Source: Pseudoduganella namucuonensis | Lineage (GTDB): Bacteria; Pseudomonadota; Gammaproteobacteria; Burkholderiales; Burkholderiaceae_D | Assembly (NCBI RefSeq): GCF_900116645.1 | Contig: NZ_FPBO01000015.1 | Coordinates: 62,001 to 126,000 of the forward strand | DNA: 64,000 bases | Reading direction: 5' to 3' | In this document: positions 33,211 through 39,585 of the stretch, in pieces | How the letters are laid out: each line of letters begins with the position of its first letter | Position numbering within the stretch: position 1 is the stretch's first letter | Program-made: the position numbers and the translations under genes | Notes under the pieces: model-generated | Seen by the model: only the letters and a program-made list of their open reading frames with translations | Database searches by the model: none | Told to the model about the DNA's origin: nothing

Positions 33211-35712
33211 TTATCGCTTCTTCTTGCCCTTGGCGGCGGGCGCCGGCGCCTTGGCGTGCTTCGCCGCCTTCGGCTTGGCGGCCGACTTGCCGCCCGCGGA
33301 TTTGCCGCGCGAGGACGACGGCGCGGGCGCCGCTTCGTAGCGCGACTGCGTCTTCGGACCGGGCTTGACGTTGGTGCGCGCGTCGGCGTTGGCGCGCGGC
33401 TTGCGGCCGCGGCCCGGCGACTCCTCGTCAGCGCCGTTCAGCGCGCTGACGCGCGGACCGCCGCGGGTGCCGGCGATGGCCGCCTCGGCCCCCGCCAGGC
33501 GCAGGTCGATCTTGCGGGTTTCGAGGTCGACTCGCACCACCTGCACGTTGACCTTGTCGGTCAACTGGTAGCGCTTGCCGGTGCGGTCGCCGCGCAGTTC
33601 ATGGCGCGCCTCGTCGTACTGGAAGTAGTCCGCGCCCAGGTCGGTGATGTGCACCAGGCCCTCGACGTACAGTTCCTGCAGTTGCACGAAGATGCCGAAG
33701 GTGGTCACGCCGGTGATCATGCCGGTGAATTCCTCGCCCAGCTTGTCCTGCATGAAGTAGCACTTCAGCCAGGACTCGACGTCGCGCGAGGCCTCGTCGG
33801 CGCGGCGCTCGTTGGCCGAGCAGTGCACGCCCAGCGCGTCCCACACGGTCAGGTCGCCGGCGGCCTTGCGTTCCTTGCCCTCGGCCTTGTCCTTCGCCTG
33901 CTGGCGGCGGGTGGCGTTCGACACGGCGGTGTTCAGGATGCTGGTGTCGGCCACTTTCGGCTCGTACTTCTTGCCCAGCAAAATGGCCTTGATGGCGCGG
34001 TGCGTCAGCAAGTCCGGGTAGCGGCGGATCGGGCTGGTGAAGTGGGCATAGGCCTCGTACGCCAGGCCGAAGTGGCCGATGTTGTCAGGGCTGTAGACGG
34101 CCTGCTGCATCGAGCGCAGCAGCATGGTCTGCAGCAGCGACGCGTCCGGACGCTCCTTGATCTTGCGCATCAGCTCGGCGTAGTCCGAGGCGGCCGGCGT
34201 GTCGCCGCCGCCCAGGCTGAGGCCGACCTGCTTCAGGAAGTTGCGCACCTGGGTGAGCTTTTCCTTGGTCGGGCCGGCGTGGATGCGGTAGGTGCCGGGA
34301 TGCTTGTGGCGCAGCAGCAGGTCGGCCGCGCACACGTTGGCGGCCAGCATGCACTCCTCGATCAGCTTGTGCGCGTCGTTGCGGGTGCGCGGGATGATCT
34401 TCTCGATCTTGCCGGCGGCGTTGCAGACGATGTAGGTCTCGGTGGTCTCGAAGTCGATCGCGCCGCGCTCCATGCGCGCCTTCAGCAGCGCGTGGTAGAC
34501 GTCGTGCAGGTTCTGCAGGTGCGGCACGATGCCGGGACGGCGCGCGGCCTCCGGGCCCTTGGTGTTGCCCAGGATGGCGGCCACCTCGGTGTAGGTCATG
34601 CGCGCGGCCGAGTGGATCACGGCCGGGTAGAACTGGTAGGCCTTGATCTCGCCCTTGGCGGTGATGACGGCGTCGCACACCAGGGTCAGGCGGTCGACGG
34701 CGGGGTTCAGCGAGCACAGGCCGTTGGACAGCTTTTCCGGCAGCATCGGGATCACGCGGCGCGGGAAGTAGACCGAGGTGCTGCGTTCCAGCGCGTCGGT
34801 GTCCAGCGAGTCGTTCGGCTTGACGTAGTGGCTGACGTCGGCGATCGCGACGATCAGGCGGAAGGCGTTGGCGCGGCCGATCTTCACCGGTTCGCAGTAG
34901 ACCGCGTCGTCGAAGTCGCGCGCGTCCTCGCCGTCGATGGTCACCAGCGGCACGTCGCGCAGGTCGACGCGCTCGCCCAGGTCGGCCTCGCGCACGTGGT
35001 CCGGCAGCTTGTTGGCCTGCTTCAGCGCGGCGTCCGAGAAGATGTGCGGCACGCCGAACTTGCGCACCGCGATTTCGATTTCCATGCCGGGGTCGTCCAG
35101 CGCGCCCAGCACCTCGGTGATGCGGCCCATGGGCTGCTTGAAGCGGCCCGGCTGCTCGGTCAGCTCGACGCTGACGATCTGGTCCGCCTTGGCCTTGCCG
35201 ACCGGGCCCTGCACCACGATGTCCTGCGCGATGCGCTTGTCCTCGGGCGCGACCAGCCAGACGCCGTTCTCGTTGAGCAGGCGGCCGATGATGTGGGTGT
35301 TGGCGCGCTGCACCACCTCGACGATGGTGCCCTCGGCGCGGCCGCGGCGGTCCAGGCCGACGACCTTGGCCAGCACCTTGTCGCCGTGCAGCACTTTCTG
35401 CATTTCGCGCTCGGACAGGTACAAGTCCTCGCCCGGCTCGTCCGGGATGACGAAGCCGTAGCCGTCGCGGTGGCTGCTGACGCGGCCGGCGACGAAGCCG
35501 GAGTGGTCGGCCAGCGCGTAGAAGCCGGCGCCGTCGGAGACGATCTGGCCGTCGCGCTCCATCGCGTTCAGGCGGCGCGTGAGGACGGCGTGGGATTCGG
35601 CTTTGACGTCGAGCGACAGCGCGAGGGCGCGCAGATCGAGCGGCGCCTTGGCGCCGCGGAAGATGCCGAGAATTTCCTCACGGCTGGGAATGATGTGGGT
35701 AGATTGGTTCAA
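33211..35712 (-). CDS. rnr: Ribonuclease R
   Basis: A 833-residue 3'-5' exoribonuclease that degrades structured RNA. Order: N-terminal winged helix, two cold-shock domains, the RNB catalytic domain with the metal-binding DGEDARDFDDAVY, and an S1 domain (GMITGVTTFGIFVQL). The last 90 residues are a Lys/Ala/Arg-rich basic tail. The start is an apparent TTG (NQSTHIIPSREEILGIFR context); no ATG with a ribosome-binding site is visible in frame just upstream. rlmB follows 138 bp downstream. Confidence 0.94.
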   Translation of the reverse strand: MNQSTHIIPSREEILGIFRGAKAPLDLRALALSLDVKAESHAVLTRRLNAMERDGQIVSDGAGFYALADHSGFVAGRVSSHRDGYGFVIPDEPGEDLYLSEREMQKVLHGDKVLAKVVGLDRRGRAEGTIVEVVQRANTHIIGRLLNENGVWLVAPEDKRIAQDIVVQGPVGKAKADQIVSVELTEQPGRFKQPMGRITEVLGALDDPGMEIEIAVRKFGVPHIFSDAALKQANKLPDHVREADLGERVDLRDVPLVTIDGEDARDFDDAVYCEPVKIGRANAFRLIVAIADVSHYVKPNDSLDTDALERSTSVYFPRRVIPMLPEKLSNGLCSLNPAVDRLTLVCDAVITAKGEIKAYQFYPAVIHSAARMTYTEVAAILGNTKGPEAARRPGIVPHLQNLHDVYHALLKARMERGAIDFETTETYIVCNAAGKIEKIIPRTRNDAHKLIEECMLAANVCAADLLLRHKHPGTYRIHAGPTKEKLTQVRNFLKQVGLSLGGGDTPAASDYAELMRKIKERPDASLLQTMLLRSMQQAVYSPDNIGHFGLAYEAYAHFTSPIRRYPDLLTHRAIKAILLGKKYEPKVADTSILNTAVSNATRRQQAKDKAEGKERKAAGDLTVWDALGVHCSANERRADEASRDVESWLKCYFMQDKLGEEFTGMITGVTTFGIFVQLQELYVEGLVHITDLGADYFQYDEARHELRGDRTGKRYQLTDKVNVQVVRVDLETRKIDLRLAGAEAAIAGTRGGPRVSALNGADEESPGRGRKPRANADARTNVKPGPKTQSRYEAAPAPSSSRGKSAGGKSAAKPKAAKHAKAPAPAAKGKKKR

Positions 35713-36044
35713 AAGTATTTCTATAGTCTTATTATTGGTTAAGAAAAATCGTGTACCGTCTGACCAGCCGCACTTCTTAACATGGCGAGCCGATAGTGTA
35801 CCGGAGGTCGCGCGGTTTACCTAACAAGCGGGCCGACGGGTGCGCTCCCCCTCGCCGCTCGCCCGGGCGAGAAATCGGCGTCCGGGCTCATTGACATCTC
35901 TAAATTATGCTCTATAATTCGTGTCTCTCGCAGCGGCGACGCTGAGGGAACGGCAGAGTCGATGCGCAGTATGGAGCGGAAACGTTCATCTGGCGCGAAG
36001 CTCTCCAAGTCGCTATAATAGCAGAGTTGTTGAGCAGCATCAGT
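35713..36044. promoter_or_regulatory. Region between rnr and the first tRNA-Leu, with plus-strand promoters
   Basis: No gene is seen in these 332 bases. Plus-strand TTGACA (35891-35896) and TATAAT (35913-35918) with a 16-bp spacer form a strong sigma-70 promoter. A second TATAAT at 36014-36019 lies 25 bases before the first tRNA and may be its immediate promoter, although its -35 is poor. Confidence 0.6.
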
Positions 36045-36129
36045 GCCCACGTGGCGGAATTGGTAGACGCGCATGGTTCAGGTCCATGTGCCGCAAGGTG
36101 TGGGGGTTCGAGTCCCTCCGTGGGCACCA
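36045..36129 (+). tRNA. tRNA-Leu (anticodon CAG), copy 1
   Basis: An 85-base tRNA with encoded CCA. The acceptor stem GCCCACG pairs with CGTGGGC; the anticodon loop TTCAGGT gives CAG, reading CUG. The long variable arm of leucine tRNAs is present, with the T loop GTTCGAGTC. A hairpin plus six T follows. Confidence 0.97.
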
Positions 36130-36141
36130 CAGAATTCCGCG

Positions 36142-36169
36142 AAAAAAGCCTCCCTCGGGAGGCTTTTTT
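36142..36169 (+). terminator. Terminator after tRNA-Leu copy 1
   Basis: GCCTCC and GGAGGC form the stem, preceded by A-rich and followed by T-rich sequence (six T). Confidence 0.9.
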
Positions 36170-36213
36170 CATTTCCGCCCCGCCCTTCGCGGGACATCGC
36201 GGCGAAATTCGCC

Positions 36214-36242
36214 TTGACGAAAGTCAATACACACCTTAAGAT
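36214..36242 (+). promoter_or_regulatory. Promoter of tRNA-Leu copy 2
   Basis: TTGACG (36214-36219), 17 bp, TAAGAT (36237-36242). The sequence from TTAAGAT to the tRNA is repeated with one visible change before copy 3. Confidence 0.75.
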
Positions 36243-36289
36243 GCGTGCCTTCTGTCGCGGAACAACGCGGCGGAGACGAAGAAAACAGA

Positions 36290-36374
36290 GCCCACGTGGC
36301 GGAATTGGTAGACGCGCATGGTTCAGGTCCATGTGCCGCAAGGTGTGGGGGTTCGAGTCCCTCCGTGGGCACCA
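36290..36374 (+). tRNA. tRNA-Leu (anticodon CAG), copy 2
   Basis: Identical in sequence to copy 1 over all 85 bases, CCA included. It has its own promoter and terminator. It forms the left flank of the ImmA cassette. Confidence 0.97.
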
Positions 36375-36384
36375 CAAATTCCGC

Positions 36385-36412
36385 AAAAAAGCCTCCTTCG
36401 GGAGGCTTTTTT
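36385..36412. terminator. Terminator after tRNA-Leu copy 2
   Basis: GCCTCC-TTCG-GGAGGC with flanking A6 and T6 (UUCG tetraloop). It also lies just beyond the stop of the convergent membrane-protein gene, so it can serve both strands. The same sequence follows copy 4. Confidence 0.9.
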
Positions 36413-36418
36413 CATTGC

Positions 36419-37105
36419 TCAGTCCTTCTTGCCGGGAACGCCCTTCAGCACGGTCGCCAGGGCTTCGCCCACGGCTTTGACCAATTCCGCGCCGGGCAGC
36501 ACAATCCCGGCGTCGCCATCCTTGTGCTTCCGCCCTTCCGAAAGCCTGCCCTCCCCCACCCCATCCACCGACAAGGAGTAGGTAATGCGCAGCAGGGCAA
36601 TGGCCAGCACGGCGATCGCGAGCACCAGCACGGTGACCACCGCGACGACGGAGTTGCCTATGGAAGAGATGTCGACGCTGACGGAGGTGTTCACCGACAC
36701 GGGGGCCGCCGCTGGCGCGGGTGAACCGCCAAGTGACGCGGCCGGCTTCTCGGCCTTCGCGCTCGCCACCAATTCCTTCAGGTTGACCGCCGGCGTGGCC
36801 TTGTCGATTTGCCGGGTGAAGGAAAGGACCGTACAAGCCAGTGCCCAGATCAGACTGGCGAGCACGATCATCGCAACAACGGTCGCGGTTGCGCGGAACT
36901 TCGCGATATTCTTGATCTGGAGGGCGAAATAGTCGGCACTTTGACGAGTCTGCCAATCCAGCCCCTCCCCGCCGGCGAGATCGTCGGATGGCAAAGGCCA
37001 AGCCGCCGGGGGAGAAGTCGCTTCGGCACCGCCGTTCAAGGCGGCTTGCGCCCCTCGCGATTCCCCAGGCGTCTCGCCGGGTCCGCTCACGGGCGGCTGC
37101 GTCAT
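36419..37105 (-). CDS. Two-helix membrane protein paired with ImmA-family peptidase
   Basis: A 228-residue protein I do not recognise. A Pro/Gly/Ala-rich N-terminus (1-50) precedes a first membrane helix (about 73-96), a 55-residue loop rich in Ala, Ser and Val, a second helix (about 152-176) and a charged C-terminal tail of about 50 residues. Its start overlaps the stop of the metallopeptidase gene by four bases (ATGA), so the pair is translationally coupled. Expression is expected to follow the LexA box upstream of the peptidase. It could be the substrate, the membrane effector or an inhibitor of the peptidase; the sequence does not decide. Confidence 0.75.
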   Translation of the reverse strand: MTQPPVSGPGETPGESRGAQAALNGGAEATSPPAAWPLPSDDLAGGEGLDWQTRQSADYFALQIKNIAKFRATATVVAMIVLASLIWALACTVLSFTRQIDKATPAVNLKELVASAKAEKPAASLGGSPAPAAAPVSVNTSVSVDISSIGNSVVAVVTVLVLAIAVLAIALLRITYSLSVDGVGEGRLSEGRKHKDGDAGIVLPGAELVKAVGEALATVLKGVPGKKD

Positions 37106-37605
37106 GTATTCAAGCTCAGGTTGCTCAATCGGTGCCCCATCGCCACCTTCGATACGGCAAACGCCTCGGCCAGCGCTTCCACGGACGTCAAACCGGTGAA
37201 CGCCATCGCCTTCACCACCTTGGCCGGCATCAGCAACTCCGCGGCGAACTGATTCGCCTGCCGCTCCACCAGGCTATTGTTCTTGGAGCCAAAACTGTCG
37301 GGATAATCACGTGGCGCATCCTGATGGCCAAGGATGAAGTGCCCCAACTCATGCGCCACCGTGAAGCGCCTGCGAACCAGGGGATCGTTGACGTTGTATT
37401 CGATGGTCGGCACACCATCGCGGAAAGAAAAATAACCACTGAACTGGTACGCATCGTCGCCTTGCGCGCCCCTGCCCACCATCGCCACCTTCATCCGCTC
37501 GGCAATGAGTTCCGGACGTATGGGAATACGCCCGTCCCAGTAATGCTCCAATACCTTGGTCGCCGCCTCGACGCCGGTGCGGGGGCGAGCCTCTGCGAGA
37601 GCCAT
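37102..37605 (-). CDS. ImmA/IrrE family metallo-endopeptidase
   Basis: A 167-residue zinc protease of the COG2856 family. The zinc motif is His85-Glu86-Leu-Gly-His89 in FTVAHELGHFILGH, and a downstream ERQANQFAAELLMP supplies the third ligand (Glu114). It lacks the helix-turn-helix domain found in some relatives. Known members (ImmA of ICEBs1, IrrE of Deinococcus) cleave a repressor after DNA damage. GGAGG precedes the ATG by seven bases. The gene heads a two-gene operon with a LexA box about 100 bases upstream. No target repressor gene is adjacent, so the substrate is unknown. Confidence 0.9.
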   Translation of the reverse strand: MALAEARPRTGVEAATKVLEHYWDGRIPIRPELIAERMKVAMVGRGAQGDDAYQFSGYFSFRDGVPTIEYNVNDPLVRRRFTVAHELGHFILGHQDAPRDYPDSFGSKNNSLVERQANQFAAELLMPAKVVKAMAFTGLTSVEALAEAFAVSKVAMGHRLSNLSLNT

Positions 37606-37701
37606 AGCAAAACCTCCGTACGCGAGTTAAATTCCTTGAGACACTATTGGACAGATTCTAACAAGATATCGGCCCGGGTGTTCAATACGGCGACATCAAT
37701 G

Positions 37702-37717
37702 CTGTATATGGGTACAG
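37702..37717 (-). promoter_or_regulatory. LexA (SOS) box upstream of the ImmA operon
   Basis: CTGTATATGGGTACAG fits the CTG-N10-CAG rule and matches the enterobacterial/betaproteobacterial consensus at nearly all positions, including the flanking GTA. On the minus strand TATACT (37716-37721) overlaps its edge and could be the -10. It lies 97 bases before the peptidase start. Confidence 0.7.
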
Positions 37718-37818
37718 TATAGCAGCATCCAAACCGCGCAATCGTTCGCCGTCGCGGGCAAGACGGCCCGGCCTACGCTGCCTATCGGGCAAAATTACCA
37801 AAAAACATGGAAACGCCC

Positions 37819-37847
37819 TTGACCGCCGGCCATCCTGCCCTTAAGAT
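37819..37847 (+). promoter_or_regulatory. Promoter of tRNA-Leu copies 3 and 4
   Basis: TTGACC (37819-37824), 17 bp, TAAGAT (37842-37847). The following 48 bases match those before copy 2 except for one visible substitution. Confidence 0.75.
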
Positions 37848-37894
37848 GCGTGCCTTCTGTCGCAGAACAACGCGGCGGAGACGAAGAAAACAGA

Positions 37895-37979
37895 GCCCAC
37901 GTGGCGGAATTGGTAGACGCGCATGGTTCAGGTCCATGTGCCGCAAGGTGTGGGGGTTCGAGTCCCTCCGTGGGCACCA
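37895..37979 (+). tRNA. tRNA-Leu (anticodon CAG), copy 3
   Basis: Identical to copies 1, 2 and 4. It lies at the right flank of the ImmA cassette and is separated from copy 4 by 36 bases without a terminator, so copies 3 and 4 are one transcript. Confidence 0.97.
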
Positions 37980-38015
37980 CAGTTCTGTTTTCGACGCCGG
38001 TAGTTGCATCACATT

Positions 38016-38100
38016 GCCCACGTGGCGGAATTGGTAGACGCGCATGGTTCAGGTCCATGTGCCGCAAGGTGTGGGGGTTCGAGTCCCTCCGTGGGCACCA
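38016..38100 (+). tRNA. tRNA-Leu (anticodon CAG), copy 4
   Basis: Identical 85-base tRNA with CCA. It is followed by the same A6-GCCTCC-TTCG-GGAGGC-T6 hairpin that follows copy 2. Confidence 0.97.
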
Positions 38101-38110
38101 TGAATTCCGC

Positions 38111-38138
38111 AAAAAAGCCTCCTTCGGGAGGCTTTTTT
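38111..38138. terminator. Terminator after tRNA-Leu copy 4
   Basis: GCCTCC-TTCG-GGAGGC flanked by A6 and T6. It lies 18 bases from the convergent oxidoreductase stop and probably serves both directions. Confidence 0.9.
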
Positions 38139-38155
38139 CATTTCCGGAACCGTAT

Positions 38156-39010
38156 CTATTTGCCCAGCGCCGCCCTGACCGCGTCGGCCAGCGTCGTGGT
38201 TGGCCGGCCGGTCAGGCGGGACAGGGTGCCGCTGTTGTCTTCCAGCCCGCCCCGCGCCACGCCGGCGTCGGAATTCGACAGCAGCGACGCCAGCCAGTCC
38301 GGCAATCCCACGCCCAGCAGCGCCGCCTCGTATTCCGCCTCCGGCAAGTCCCGGTACGCCACCGGTTTGCCGGCCTGGCGCGACACCTCGGCCGCCAGTT
38401 CGGCCAGCGAAAACGAGCGGTCGCCCGCCAGCTCGTACACGGGCTCCGGCGCGCCGGCGGCGGTCAGCACGGCGGCCGCCGCGTCGGCGTAGTCGGCGCG
38501 GGCGGCCGCCGAGACGCGGCCGTCCTTCGCGCTGCCGAGGATGGCGCCGTGCGCCAGCGCGGCGCCCAGGTTGCCCGTGTAGTTCTCGAAGTACCAGCCG
38601 TTGCGCAGGATGGTGTGCGCCAGCCCCGAGCCGCGCAGCAACGCCTCGGTGGCGACGTGCTCGCCGGCCAGCGCCAGCGGCGAATCGGCGGCATGCAGCA
38701 GGCTGGTGTACGCCAGCAGGCCCACGCCGGCGCGCTTGGCGGCGGCGATCACGTTGCCGTGCTGCGACAGGCGCCGCCCCACTTCGCTCGAGGAAATCAG
38801 CAACAGCTTGTCCACGCCCTGGAACGCGGCCTCCAGCGCGGCGGCGTCGTTGTAGTCCGCCTGGCGCACTTCGACGCCCAGGGCGGCCAGGCCCTCGGCC
38901 TTGGCGGGGTCGCGCGCCAGCGCGACGATGCCGGCGGCGGGAACGGTTTTCAACAAGGCGGAAATGACGAGTTGGCCAAGCTGGCCGGTGGCGCCGGTGA
39001 TTGCGATCAT
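38156..39010 (-). CDS. NAD(P)-binding NmrA/QorB-type oxidoreductase
   Basis: A 284-residue atypical short-chain dehydrogenase of the NmrA group, most like quinone oxidoreductase 2 (QorB/YtfG). The nucleotide-binding GATGQLG is at residues 5-11, and LLAYTSLLHA and ILRNGWYFENY are family marks. QorB reduces quinones with NADPH. It is divergent from an HxlR-type regulator with a palindromic site between them, the same arrangement as ytfG/ytfH in enterobacteria. Response to quinone or electrophile stress is inferred. Confidence 0.88.
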   Translation of the reverse strand: MIAITGATGQLGQLVISALLKTVPAAGIVALARDPAKAEGLAALGVEVRQADYNDAAALEAAFQGVDKLLLISSSEVGRRLSQHGNVIAAAKRAGVGLLAYTSLLHAADSPLALAGEHVATEALLRGSGLAHTILRNGWYFENYTGNLGAALAHGAILGSAKDGRVSAAARADYADAAAAVLTAAGAPEPVYELAGDRSFSLAELAAEVSRQAGKPVAYRDLPEAEYEAALLGVGLPDWLASLLSNSDAGVARGGLEDNSGTLSRLTGRPTTTLADAVRAALGK

Positions 39011-39057
39011 GATGCGGTCCTTTCATTTCGGTTGGGAATGGGCCATCTTAGCGGCTA

Positions 39058-39076
39058 TACTTACTATTTGTAAGTA
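39058..39076. promoter_or_regulatory. HxlR operator between the oxidoreductase and its regulator
   Basis: TACTTAC-TATTT-GTAAGTA is a perfect 7-bp-arm palindrome in the divergent promoter region. A second half-like GGTAAGTACC follows at 39087-39096. Such sites are typical for HxlR/YodB-type dimers controlling the neighbouring gene. Confidence 0.7.
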
Positions 39077-39108
39077 CGCACATTTTGGTAAGTACCCGGG
39101 AGAGCATC

Positions 39109-39522
39109 ATGAGCAAAGCAAGGACCCTGCGCGGCGCGCTGGCCGAATACAAGGACGCCGGGCGCGGCCAGTTGCTGGCGCCGGCCTGCCCCTCGCGCGC
39201 CGTGCTCAGCCACGTGACCAGCCGCTGGGGCGTGCTGGTGCTGGTGGTGCTGCTGGGCGGCATGCACCGCTTCAGCGAACTGCGGCGCGAGGTGGGCGGC
39301 GTCAGCGAAAAGATGCTGGCCCAGACGCTGGACGCGCTGGCCGGCGACGGCTTCGTGCTGCGCTACGCCCATCCCGTGATTCCACCCCGCGTCGAGTACA
39401 GCCTGACGCCCATGGGCAGGGAAATCGCGGAACGGCTGGAAGTGCTGGTGGACTGGATCGAGGACAACTTCCCGCGCATCCAGGCGGCACGAGGTGATGC
39501 CCAAAAGATACAAGACGCGTAA
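39109..39522 (+). CDS. HxlR-family transcriptional regulator
   Basis: A 137-residue winged-helix repressor. HxlR motifs are clear: SRWGVLVLVVLLGGMHRFSEL, VSEKMLAQTLDAL and VEYSLTPMGREI. A Cys near residue 27 (APACPSRAV) is at the place used for redox or quinone sensing in YodB-type members. The ATG at 39109 is preferred to one 24 bases upstream because it lies beyond the operator. It is divergent from the QorB-like gene, which it probably represses. Confidence 0.9.
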   Translation: MSKARTLRGALAEYKDAGRGQLLAPACPSRAVLSHVTSRWGVLVLVVLLGGMHRFSELRREVGGVSEKMLAQTLDALAGDGFVLRYAHPVIPPRVEYSLTPMGREIAERLEVLVDWIEDNFPRIQAARGDAQKIQDA

Positions 39523-39585
39523 GGGTTGTTACTATTTGGCATCTTGTACTACACTGGCCTCACTTCAAGCATCACGGAACCCTCC

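Noticed and set aside
36045..36480. Short frames on both strands that run through the tRNA-Leu genes and read similar peptides at all copies
   Set aside because: They arise from the repeated tRNA sequence; the tRNA structure is complete and explains the repetition.
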